This document shows positions 1 to 7,883 of a stretch of 64,000 nt of DNA, piece after piece. The stretch covers positions 499,730 through 563,729 of the forward strand of contig CAMTVQ010000001.1 in NCBI GenBank assembly GCA_947085255.1. Reading direction: 5' to 3'. The DNA comes from CAMTVQ01 sp947085255. GTDB lineage: Bacteria > Bacteroidota > Bacteroidia > Sphingobacteriales > Sphingobacteriaceae. The notes under the pieces were generated by a model. It was given only the letters and a program-made list of their open reading frames with translations. It searched no databases and was not told the origin of the DNA. Both the position numbers and the translations under genes were made by a program. Positions within the stretch are counted from its first letter, which is position 1; each line of letters begins with the position of its first letter.

Positions 1-1916
1 GCTATCCAAATGGTAATCTTATTCAAGTCAGCAACGGAAAGCTATATGGATTAGCAAACAGTGGCGGCACAAAAAACTATGGCGTATTATTTGAGTATGA
101 CACAAATACTGATACCTATACGAAGAAAATGGATTTTGATGACACAAATAAGGGTAGAAATCCTATTGGGAGCCTCATACAAGCAACTAATGGCAAGCTG
201 TATGGAATGGCAAATGGAGGCAAGAATAACAATGGTGTTATTTTTGAATATAACCTGAGCACAAATACTTATATCAAAAAGTTGGATTTTGATGGAGAAA
301 CCAAAGGGCGTAATCCTTATGGTAGTTTTATGCAAGCAAGCAATGGTAAGTTGTATGGTATGACTAATGCTGGTGGCATTAATGACTATGGTGTATTATT
401 TGAATACAATATTAACACGGATATTTATACCAAAAAAATGGATTTTAGCGGCTTCGCTGGTAGCAATCCAACTGGTAGTCTCACATTAGCAAGCAATGGA
501 ATGCTGTATGGCATGACAAATGATGGTGGCCCTTACAATTATGGCATATTGTATGAATACAACTCTAACACAGGCATATACCGCAAGAAGATGGACTTTG
601 ATGCCATTTCTGGCAGTAACCCCCCTGGCAACTTTGTAAAAGCAAACAATAGCAAACTATATGCTATGACCAATAGTGGTGGCTCAAATGCCTTAGGCGT
701 ATTATTTGAATATGACCCTAATACAAATATTTATACCAAGAAAATAGATTTTGATAAAATAAATACCGGTCGATACCCTCTGGGTAGTCTCATACAAGCA
801 ACTAATGGCAAATTGTATGGAATGACGTATGGTGGTGGCATAAACAATGTTGGTGTATTATTTGAGTATAACCTAATTACAAATACATTTACTAAGAAGT
901 TAGATTTCGATGGTACAGATAAAGGCAGTTATCCTTATGCAAACCTTATACAAGCGAACAATGGCAAGATATATGGAATGACTGCTCTTGGCGGATTAAA
1001 TGACTTGGGTATATTATTTGAATATGAACCAACTATTGGTTTATTTATCAAAAAGATAGATTTTGATGGTGTAACTAAAGGTAGTAATCCTATTGGTAGC
1101 CTTATGCAAGCTAGCAATGACAAGCTGTATGGAATGACTTATTATGGTGGTACAACCAACAATGGCGTATTATTTGAATATGAACCAACTATAGGTTTGT
1201 TTACCAAAATATTGGACTTTAATGGCATTAATGGGAAAAATCCTAGTGTAGGTGCTTTACTTGAAGTAAAGCCTTGCCTTCCTAACACCAGGTCTATTAA
1301 TGTTGTAGCTTGCAATAACTATGTATTTAATAGTCGAATTTTAACTGCTAGTGGCGTGTACACAGATACGCTAAGCAATATATGTGAAGAGGATAGTATC
1401 ATCACCTTAAACCTTACCATAAATACTGTTGATGCTGACATTATAATTAATGACAAAACACTTTCTGCTACAGCAATAGGCGCAGCATATCAGTGGTATG
1501 ATTGTACACTTCAACAAGTTATAGCTAAAGAAATAAACAAAGATTACACACCTAAGAATTCGGGTAATTATGCGGTAATAGTCACTCAAAATAATTGTAC
1601 CGACACAAGTAATTGTGTAAGTGTAATCAGTACAAAAGTAAACCAACTGGAATCTATTCAAAATCTGCAATTATACCCCAACCCCACACCAGGCAATAGC
1701 ACACTTACTTATACATTGATGGAAAGCAGTACTATTAGCCTAGAGATATACAATATATTTGGAATATTGGTCCAAAAAATACAAAAAAGCGAAAAACAAG
1801 GAGCTGGTGAATATCAACTGAATATGAATATTGATTTACCTTCTGCAACGTATTGGTTAAGAATACAAACGAACAAAGGTGTAACCACTCATCCATTTGT
1901 ATTACTAAGAGAATAA
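1..1916 (+). CDS. GloVer-repeat T9SS cargo protein, 5' end missing
   Basis: The reading frame is open from base 3, so the first ATG at 129 is internal and the N-terminus lies outside the window. About eight repeats of roughly 55 residues fill bases 3-1250. Each has the pattern GSLIQATNGKLYGM, then two or three glycines, then GVLFEY and YTKKxDFDG. This matches the GloVer (Gloeo/Verruco) tandem repeat, expected to form a beta-propeller-like surface domain. A spacer domain follows, and the last 80 residues are a type A T9SS sorting domain (LYPNPTPG, then a beta-rich end with YWLRI). The protein is therefore probably exported by T9SS and anchored at, or released from, the surface. Its function is unknown. 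A hairpin terminator lies 45 bases downstream. Confidence 0.85.
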   Translation, partial: YPNGNLIQVSNGKLYGLANSGGTKNYGVLFEYDTNTDTYTKKMDFDDTNKGRNPIGSLIQATNGKLYGMANGGKNNNGVIFEYNLSTNTYIKKLDFDGETKGRNPYGSFMQASNGKLYGMTNAGGINDYGVLFEYNINTDIYTKKMDFSGFAGSNPTGSLTLASNGMLYGMTNDGGPYNYGILYEYNSNTGIYRKKMDFDAISGSNPPGNFVKANNSKLYAMTNSGGSNALGVLFEYDPNTNIYTKKIDFDKINTGRYPLGSLIQATNGKLYGMTYGGGINNVGVLFEYNLITNTFTKKLDFDGTDKGSYPYANLIQANNGKIYGMTALGGLNDLGILFEYEPTIGLFIKKIDFDGVTKGSNPIGSLMQASNDKLYGMTYYGGTTNNGVLFEYEPTIGLFTKILDFNGINGKNPSVGALLEVKPCLPNTRSINVVACNNYVFNSRILTASGVYTDTLSNICEEDSIITLNLTINTVDADIIINDKTLSATAIGAAYQWYDCTLQQVIAKEINKDYTPKNSGNYAVIVTQNNCTDTSNCVSVISTKVNQLESIQNLQLYPNPTPGNSTLTYTLMESSTISLEIYNIFGILVQKIQKSEKQGAGEYQLNMNIDLPSATYWLRIQTNKGVTTHPFVLLRE

Positions 1917-1960
1917 AGACTATAAGCAGGTATAATTAAACAAACAAGCTACGAATGAGT

Positions 1961-1997
1961 ATGATCATCCAAACGATTTAATCGTTTGGATGATTAT
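1961..1997. terminator. Bidirectional hairpin terminator
   Basis: A perfect 14-bp stem (ATCATCCAAACGAT and its complement) surrounds a TTA loop and extends by further weak pairs. It lies between two convergent genes, so it probably ends both transcripts. There is no long T-run. Confidence 0.6.
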
Positions 1998-2059
1998 TGA
2001 AAAAGACTTATCAATGCTTGAGACAGCTGTTAAGGAAATATACGACGCACTGTTGTAAT

Positions 2060-2821
2060 CTAAATCTCCAACTTCATCCCATCATACGCTATCCGAATAT
2101 GCTTAGGCAATTCGGCTTCCAGCTCGGCATGAGTACCAATTTGGTGGCTTAGATGAGTAAAATACGTTTTTTCTGCGCCTAGTTCTTCTGCCATAGCTAT
2201 GGCTTCTTCCAATGTAAAATGCGAAAGATGTTTTTCGCGGCGCAAGGCATTTAAAACTAAAATTTTACTGCCTTTTACTTTTTCTTTTTCGTCAGGGGTA
2301 ATGAATTTGGCATCGGTAATGTAGCTAAAATCATTTATCCTAAAGCCTAGCACTGGCAACAAGTGATGCATTACCTCTATGGGAGTAAATTTGATAGTAC
2401 CAATAGTAAAAGGGGTTAAATCCAAATCCATTAATTGTACTTTGGGGATACCTGGATATTGTATGTCTGAAAAAATATAAGCAAACTCTCGCTTTATAGC
2501 CGCTTGTACGCGCTCAACAGCATATATAGGCATATCACTTTGTTGCTTAAAATTAAAGGCGCGCACATCGTCTAAGCCGGCAATATGGTCTTTGTGTTCG
2601 TGGGTAAATACAATAGCATCGAGCTTTTGCACTTTTTCGCGCAGCATTTGATACCTAAAATCCGGACCCGAATCAATTACAACTGCGGTATTTTCATCTT
2701 CTATCAATATAGAAGTACGCAAACGTTTGTCGCGACTATCGGTAGATATGCAGATGGAACAATCACAAGCTATAACGGGTACACCTTGCGAAGTTCCTGT
2801 GCCTAAAAAGGTAACGATCAC
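2060..2821 (-). CDS. MBL-fold metal-dependent hydrolase (PhnP-like)
   Basis: A 253-residue metallo-beta-lactamase-fold protein, probably a cytoplasmic phosphodiesterase. It has an N-terminal LGTGTSQGVP strand and loop, and a Cys cluster CDCSIC (C19, C21, C24) like the zinc site of PhnP-type enzymes. The metal-binding motif THEHKDH is at 73-79, followed by a downstream MHH, an ITDAKF segment and a C-terminal THLSHQ. PhnP hydrolyses cyclic ribose phosphates, but no phn gene is nearby, so the substrate is open. The start codon overlaps the stop of the upstream 90-residue gene by four bases (ATGA), so the two are translationally coupled. Confidence 0.85.
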   Translation of the reverse strand: MIVTFLGTGTSQGVPVIACDCSICISTDSRDKRLRTSILIEDENTAVVIDSGPDFRYQMLREKVQKLDAIVFTHEHKDHIAGLDDVRAFNFKQQSDMPIYAVERVQAAIKREFAYIFSDIQYPGIPKVQLMDLDLTPFTIGTIKFTPIEVMHHLLPVLGFRINDFSYITDAKFITPDEKEKVKGSKILVLNALRREKHLSHFTLEEAIAMAEELGAEKTYFTHLSHQIGTHAELEAELPKHIRIAYDGMKLEI

Positions 2822-3090
2822 AGTTGTAGTTTAGTTTGTTTTAAACTCTGATAAAACATTTTTTCGCGTTCATTAAGCAAGCTCTCATCCACCTCTACCA
2901 TCATTAAGATTTCAGCAAGGGCTGTTATCTTGTTTTCTAAGGTAGCAAACTTATTGACTACCACCACACGCGAATTTTCTAATACACAAGCACTCGATTT
3001 AAAATTACCTTTCTCGAAACGCACTTTATACTGTGCGGATTCAAATACTTCTTGTAATTTATCTAAGGATGATTGTGTAGGTTTTAACAT
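2818..3090 (-). CDS. Conserved small protein, unknown function
   Basis: A 90-residue soluble protein that I do not recognise as a named family. It has no signal peptide or membrane segment. The predicted pattern is helix (TQSSLDKLQEVFES), strands (YKVRFEKGNF, SACVLENSRVVVVNKF), then a long helix rich in Leu and Glu. It starts a two-gene unit and its stop overlaps the start of the MBL hydrolase gene, which suggests joint function or dosage. It lies downstream of the lolA terminator, so it should have its own promoter; I see no clear TAnnTTTG box there. Confidence 0.6.
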   Translation of the reverse strand: MLKPTQSSLDKLQEVFESAQYKVRFEKGNFKSSACVLENSRVVVVNKFATLENKITALAEILMMVEVDESLLNEREKMFYQSLKQTKLQL

Positions 3091-3128
3091 CGTTTATTGA
3101 GCAATTGCTTCAGGCAAATAATTTAGTC

Positions 3129-3157
3129 AAAAAAAAGCCCCCAGCCTAAGGCTGGGG
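3129..3157 (-). terminator. Rho-independent terminator after lolA
   Basis: Read on the minus strand, an 8-bp GC-rich stem (CCCCAGCC/GGCTGGGG) with a three-base loop is followed by GC and eight Ts. It is six bases past the lolA stop and is a textbook intrinsic terminator for the long upstream operon. Confidence 0.9.
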
Positions 3158-3162
3158 ATAGG

Positions 3163-3849
3163 TTATCGTAAGTCAATTACATCAACTCCTGGATATTTCT
3201 TTTTATCAAATGTAAAAAACTGATCATCTACCTTAGGATTGGCTGTCATGTTTTTTACCGAATAATTATAGCGGTTGCCGTTTTTCTCAAACAACTTTAT
3301 TTCCACCAATTGCTTTAGTGTTTTATCAATAATTAAACGTGCCTTAAAAATATTTTTAGTCTTATTAGTAGGTGTAAGCTCAATTACTTGGCACATTTTA
3401 CCTTTTATATTTTTTTCTTCTACAAAAATATAAGAATACCCTTTTTCGTAAATGGTAAAAATTTGCGCTGGATTAATAGCGTCATCTCCAGTTTCTACCA
3501 CATTTACTTGTACTTCCTTAGCATCTTTTAAATACGTCCAAGTACTTTTTCCGTCGCTAATAATTTCTTGCTTATTTAAATCAATCTTGTATTTATTACC
3601 AGATGGTTTTACAAATAAAATACCCGTGTAGCTATCGGTTGTTTTTTCGGCAGTATTTTCTAAGGTAAAGGTAAATTCAGCCTTTATTACGTTGTACGAT
3701 TTGTATTTTTTGCTTACTCCTGCCAAAATATCTTTGGCTTTTTTGTCAGCAATTTTATCGGAAGGATTGTTCTTTTTCCCCTTCTGAGCATCTGCTGTAC
3801 TTAAAAAACCACCAAGAAAAAAAGCGAGTAATAGAATTACCTTATTCAT
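3163..3849 (-). CDS. lolA: LolA-like outer-membrane lipoprotein carrier
   Basis: A 228-residue periplasmic protein. A signal peptide (residues 1-21, cleavage near TADA-Q) precedes a Lys-rich stretch and a LolA-type beta-barrel half-shell. The motif YNVIKAEFTFTL starts the mature domain, and GILFVKPSGNKYKID, ISDGKSTWTY and FTFDKKKYPGV are typical of the Bacteroidota LolA-like family. LolA carries lipoproteins from the inner to the outer membrane, which suits an organism with many surface lipoproteins. It follows ftsK by 30 bases; a -7 box (TAACTTTG) at 3875-3882, inside the end of ftsK, could also give it a separate transcript. Confidence 0.85.
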   Translation of the reverse strand: MNKVILLLAFFLGGFLSTADAQKGKKNNPSDKIADKKAKDILAGVSKKYKSYNVIKAEFTFTLENTAEKTTDSYTGILFVKPSGNKYKIDLNKQEIISDGKSTWTYLKDAKEVQVNVVETGDDAINPAQIFTIYEKGYSYIFVEEKNIKGKMCQVIELTPTNKTKNIFKARLIIDKTLKQLVEIKLFEKNGNRYNYSVKNMTANPKVDDQFFTFDKKKYPGVDVIDLR

Positions 3850-3874
3850 GCGTATCTTATTTCTTTATTAAACA

Positions 3875-3882
3875 CAAAGTTA
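3875..3882 (-). promoter_or_regulatory. Putative -7 box for lolA
   Basis: On the minus strand TAACTTTG matches the Bacteroidota TAnnTTTG element. It ends 25 bases before the lolA start and overlaps the ftsK stop region. I see no -33 TTTG at the usual spacing, so support is partial. Confidence 0.4.
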
Positions 3883-6414
3883 AGCCTTTTGGTTTAATTT
3901 ACTTAAATGTTCATCTAAAGAATGTTCATCCATATACAATACTTCGCGTGCTTTGCTGCCTTCAAAAGGCCCTACAATACCTGCGCCCTCCAATTGATCC
4001 ATAATACGACCTGCGCGATTGTAACCCAGTTTCATTTTACGTTGTATCAATGAGGTAGACCCCTGTTGATGTCGCACAATAAGGCGTGCAGCTTCTTCAA
4101 ACATGGTATCTTTTTCATCTGGATTAAATTCTTTGCTGCTGGCTTCCCCGTCTTCTCCTACATACTCAGGCAGCATGTGTGCCGATGCATAACCACGTTG
4201 CGAACCAATGTACTCGGTAATTTTTTCTACCTCAGGTGTATCTACAAAAGCACATTGCAAACGGATTAAATCGCTACCGGTAGAAAGCAACATATCTCCC
4301 CTACCTATCAATTGGTCGGCACCACCAGTATCTAAAATGGTGCGGCTATCAATTTTAGAAGTTACCCTAAATGCCATACGTGCTGGAAAATTGGCTTTAA
4401 TCGTTCCGGTAATAATATTTACCGATGGGCGCTGCGTGGCTATTACTAAATGGATACCAATAGCACGTGCCAACTGCGCCAATCGGGCAATAGGTGTTTC
4501 TACTTCTTTCCCCGCTGTCATCATCAAGTCGGCAAACTCATCTATTATCAACACGATAAAAGGCAAATACCGATGTCCTTCGTTGGGATTTAAGCGACGC
4601 TGAATAAACTTTTGGTTGTATTCTTTTAGGTTACGCACTTGTGCATCTTTCAACAAATCATAACGCTGATCCATTTCTATGCACAAAGAATTAAGCGTAT
4701 TGATTACCTTTTTAGTATCGGTAATAATGGCATCACCATCACCTGGTAATTTGGCCAAAAAATGGCGTTCTATTTTTTTGAATAGAGTTAGTTCTACTTT
4801 TTTGGGATCTACCAACACAAATTTTAGTTGTGATGGATGCTTTTTATAGAGCAAACTAACCAACAATGCATTGATACCCACCGACTTACCTTGACCAGTA
4901 GCACCTGCCATCAACAAGTGAGGCATTTTAGCCAAATCGGCAATGTATATTTCGTTGGAAATAGTTTTGCCCAATGCCAGCGGTAAATCAAGTTTTGAAG
5001 ATTGGAATTTTTCGGATGCCAATATTGAACGCATCGAAACCATCTCGGGATTTTGATTAGGCACCTCGATACCTATTGTACCCTTGCCTGGTATAGGAGC
5101 AATAATACGGATACCCAATGCGGCTAAACTCAATGCAATATCATCCTCCAAATTTTTAATTTTGGAGATACGTACTCCTGCCTTAGGTACAATCTCATAC
5201 AGGGTAACTGTTGGCCCTATGGTTGCCATTATTTTTTCGATACCAATATCGTAATGACCTAAGGTTTCTACAATTTTCTTCTTATTATCTTCTAATTCTT
5301 GTGGGTTTACCTGAATTTTACCAGAAGAGCCATAGCTTTCCAATAAATCAATGTGTGGTGGTTTGTAGGACGATAAATCTAATGTAGGATCGTACTCGCC
5401 AAGATCTTTAACTAATTGTGCAGCTAATTTTTCCTCATCACCCGTAAAAGCTTCTTCGGGTGCTGGCGGTATTATAATTTCGGTAGGTATTGTATCCGCC
5501 AGTGGTTCTTCTATAATCTCGTTGGTTTCTAAAACAAATCCTTCTGGTGGTGCCGAAACAATGCTAATAGGCTCCATTTCAGGTGAAAATTCTTCTTCCT
5601 CCTCTTCTGCTTCTTGGTTTACCAGCAACTCTAAATCATCTTTTGGCAGGTTTACCGGAAAAGGTGACATTTGTTCTGATAATTTTTCTATTACCAAAGG
5701 CACTTCGCCAAGGTCATCTTCGGGGTCAAATTCTTTAGGCTTGCGTTCGGGTAATTTAAAATCAATATTAAACGCTATAACCGAGCACGCAAGTCCTGCA
5801 AAAAGTAGTATAAAAGCCGTACCCACTTTACCCAAAATGGTATTTAGATATTCGTTGATGTGCACCCCCACGGCACCTGCCAAAAAATACCAATCAGTAG
5901 TGAAAAAACTGAGTACAAACCCGAAAAACACCGCTACAGAAGCTAATAAAAACATGCTGTAAGCCAGTGCTTTAGGCAAGTTCAATAAACTCACTTTAAA
6001 CAACAAACGATAGCCTATTACAAAAAACAGAAATACAAAAATGAAGGAGGCAATACCAAAACCACCATGTATAAATTGGTGCGATACTAAAGCGCCTACA
6101 ATGCCCAACCAGTTTTCTACTTTGTTATTTTCGGCATCAAAAATTATACCCCAACCCGCATCTGGATTGGCTACTACGCTTTGGTCGGCTTTCCAGGTAA
6201 GTACATAGGACGTAAAACCAATAAATAAGTATAAGGAAAACAACAGGAGCAATAAGCCGCTTATTTTGCGCACTCTATCGGCAGCAAAAAAGGCTGCAAC
6301 GCTGCCCACATTTAGCTTGGGTGCAGTATCTCCCTTTTTTAATTCGGGTTCTCTGAGGGATTCTCTTTTAGGATTTACAGGCTCCTGGCGCAGTCGGTTT
6401 ACCTTTTCGGACAT
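3880..6414 (-). CDS. ftsK: DNA translocase FtsK/SpoIIIE
   Basis: An 844-residue septal DNA pump that moves chromosome termini apart at division. Four membrane segments (about 50-72, 118-139, 149-171 and 195-215) are followed by an acidic linker (about 220-330, including a run of Glu). Then comes the RecA-like motor with Walker A GATGQGKS at 504-511 and Walker B VLIIDEFAD at 621-629. The C-terminal winged-helix gamma domain (about 765-830, with GYNRAGRIMDQLE) reads KOPS-like sites. The length is normal. It lies 14 bases after mpl. A TATATTTG box ends four bases before the ATG, so an internal, possibly leaderless, transcript is likely. Confidence 0.97.
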   Translation of the reverse strand: MSEKVNRLRQEPVNPKRESLREPELKKGDTAPKLNVGSVAAFFAADRVRKISGLLLLLFSLYLFIGFTSYVLTWKADQSVVANPDAGWGIIFDAENNKVENWLGIVGALVSHQFIHGGFGIASFIFVFLFFVIGYRLLFKVSLLNLPKALAYSMFLLASVAVFFGFVLSFFTTDWYFLAGAVGVHINEYLNTILGKVGTAFILLFAGLACSVIAFNIDFKLPERKPKEFDPEDDLGEVPLVIEKLSEQMSPFPVNLPKDDLELLVNQEAEEEEEEFSPEMEPISIVSAPPEGFVLETNEIIEEPLADTIPTEIIIPPAPEEAFTGDEEKLAAQLVKDLGEYDPTLDLSSYKPPHIDLLESYGSSGKIQVNPQELEDNKKKIVETLGHYDIGIEKIMATIGPTVTLYEIVPKAGVRISKIKNLEDDIALSLAALGIRIIAPIPGKGTIGIEVPNQNPEMVSMRSILASEKFQSSKLDLPLALGKTISNEIYIADLAKMPHLLMAGATGQGKSVGINALLVSLLYKKHPSQLKFVLVDPKKVELTLFKKIERHFLAKLPGDGDAIITDTKKVINTLNSLCIEMDQRYDLLKDAQVRNLKEYNQKFIQRRLNPNEGHRYLPFIVLIIDEFADLMMTAGKEVETPIARLAQLARAIGIHLVIATQRPSVNIITGTIKANFPARMAFRVTSKIDSRTILDTGGADQLIGRGDMLLSTGSDLIRLQCAFVDTPEVEKITEYIGSQRGYASAHMLPEYVGEDGEASSKEFNPDEKDTMFEEAARLIVRHQQGSTSLIQRKMKLGYNRAGRIMDQLEGAGIVGPFEGSKAREVLYMDEHSLDEHLSKLNQKA

Positions 6415-6418
6415 AGGG

Positions 6419-6426
6419 CAAATATA
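6419..6426 (-). promoter_or_regulatory. -7 box directly before ftsK
   Basis: TATATTTG on the minus strand fits TAnnTTTG and is only four bases upstream of the ftsK ATG. A start about seven bases past the box would fall at, or just inside, the start codon. No -33 TTTG is visible. Confidence 0.4.
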
Positions 6427-6428
6427 GT

Positions 6429-7796
6429 TTAAAGCTCCACTATTTCCTTACTAAAAGCATCTAAATCTAGGCCATCAAAATTACCCGAACTCATGAACAA
6501 GAGGTTACGATTTTGCCAAGACATTTTTTTGAGGGTTGCTATCATTTCTGCGGCATCGGTAAATACGTGCAAATCGGCTCTACCAAAAGCATTTTTTACT
6601 TCGTCTACCGTAATAGGCGTTAGTTTTTTATGTGCAATGGTATGCGGATTGAAATATACGATGGCCGTATCTGCCGCATCCATAGCTCCTTTGTATTCGG
6701 CCAAAAATGCTTTATTGAGGCTACTAAACGTGTGCAACTCCATACAGGCTACTAATGGACGGTCGCCAAATTGTTGTTTTACCGCAGCAGTAGTTGCTTT
6801 TAGCTTTGATGGGGAATGCGCAAAATCTTTGTACACCACCGTAGCATCCGTACGAGCTATGAGTTCCAAACGCTTTGCTGCACCGGTAAAACTTTGTATG
6901 GCAGCATAAAATCGCTCATCGGTAAGACCTAAAGCATTACACACCAAGCGCGCTCCATTAAGATTGGTAAGATTATGATTGCCAAAAACCTGCAAGGGTA
7001 TGGTAGTTGTAGCATTGGGTGTAAGTGCGGTAATTCCATTGGAAATATGGTGAGCTGGAATACCATAACCTGTTTTGGTAATATCTGCACGCGGATGTTG
7101 TGTTATCAATTGCTGTAATACTGCATCATCTTGGGCATAAAAAAGTTGCCCCTTAGGTTGCAACGTATCTATAAAGAGGGTGAATTGCTCCAAATAGCTT
7201 TCAAAAGTGGGGAACACATTGATATGATCCCAAGCAATTCCACTTAACAAACCAATATGTGCTTTGTATAGGTGAAACTTTGGTCGTCTATCAATGGGCG
7301 AAGCCAAATACTCATCGCCTTCTAAAATTATGATTTTTGCTTCTTTGGTTAATTTTACCATGGTATCAAAGCCTTTTAACTGGGCTCCTACCAAATAATC
7401 GGCGTCCATACCACTATGTTGTAAAACGTGCAAAATCATGGCGGTAATAGTAGTTTTACCGTGGCTCCCGCCTATTACTACACGGGTTTTATCTTTTGCT
7501 TGTTCGTAAATATACTCGGGGTACGAATATACTTTTAGCCCTAAGGCTTGCGCCTGTATCAATTCTGGATTATCAATGCGAGCGTGCATGCCTAAAATTA
7601 CCGCATCTATATTATTGGTTAATTTTTCGGGATGCCAACCTTCTGTTTTAGGTAATAATCCGTGCTGTGCCAAACGCGATTTAGACGGCTCGAACACCTC
7701 ATCATCTGAACCGGTAACAACAAATCCTTTTTTGTGTAGCGCAATGGCTAAGTTGTGCATGGCACTGCCGCCAATGGCTATAAAATGTACGCGCAT
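6429..7796 (-). CDS. mpl: UDP-MurNAc:tripeptide ligase Mpl (murein recycling)
   Basis: A 455-residue Mur-ligase-family enzyme that joins recycled L-Ala-gamma-D-Glu-meso-DAP to UDP-MurNAc in the cytoplasm. The N-terminal Rossmann start (HFIAIGGSAMHNLAIAL) reads GGSAMH where MurC has GxGMS, which favours Mpl over MurC. The ATP loop GGSHGKTT is at 109-116. A central EGDEYLAS and a C-terminal FAHSPSKLKAT support the family, and the length is usual for Mpl. It is upstream of ftsK in the same orientation. Its 5' leader contains the tandem-repeat tract at 7801-7876. Confidence 0.9.
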   Translation of the reverse strand: MRVHFIAIGGSAMHNLAIALHKKGFVVTGSDDEVFEPSKSRLAQHGLLPKTEGWHPEKLTNNIDAVILGMHARIDNPELIQAQALGLKVYSYPEYIYEQAKDKTRVVIGGSHGKTTITAMILHVLQHSGMDADYLVGAQLKGFDTMVKLTKEAKIIILEGDEYLASPIDRRPKFHLYKAHIGLLSGIAWDHINVFPTFESYLEQFTLFIDTLQPKGQLFYAQDDAVLQQLITQHPRADITKTGYGIPAHHISNGITALTPNATTTIPLQVFGNHNLTNLNGARLVCNALGLTDERFYAAIQSFTGAAKRLELIARTDATVVYKDFAHSPSKLKATTAAVKQQFGDRPLVACMELHTFSSLNKAFLAEYKGAMDAADTAIVYFNPHTIAHKKLTPITVDEVKNAFGRADLHVFTDAAEMIATLKKMSWQNRNLLFMSSGNFDGLDLDAFSKEIVEL

Positions 7797-7800
7797 TTTT

Positions 7801-7876
7801 AATTAGTTAATTGGTTCATTAGTTGATTGGTTTATTAGTAACTGGTAACAGACAACCGAAAACTGGCAACTGGCAA
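7801..7876. repeat. Short-period tandem repeat tract (8 bp then 7 bp)
   Basis: Bases 7801-7848 divide into six 8-base units alternating between xATTAGTT and xATTGGTT forms. From 7842 the period becomes seven: CTGGTAA, CAGACAA, CCGAAAA, CTGGCAA, CTGGCAA, all in register. The tract fills the gap between the 1471-residue gene and mpl, in the mpl leader. Confidence 0.8.
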
Positions 7877-7883
7877 CTAAAAT

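Noticed and set aside
5522..5962. Open frame of 146 codons on the plus strand
   Set aside because: Antisense to the acidic linker of ftsK; the Ser-rich translation is the complement of a Glu run.
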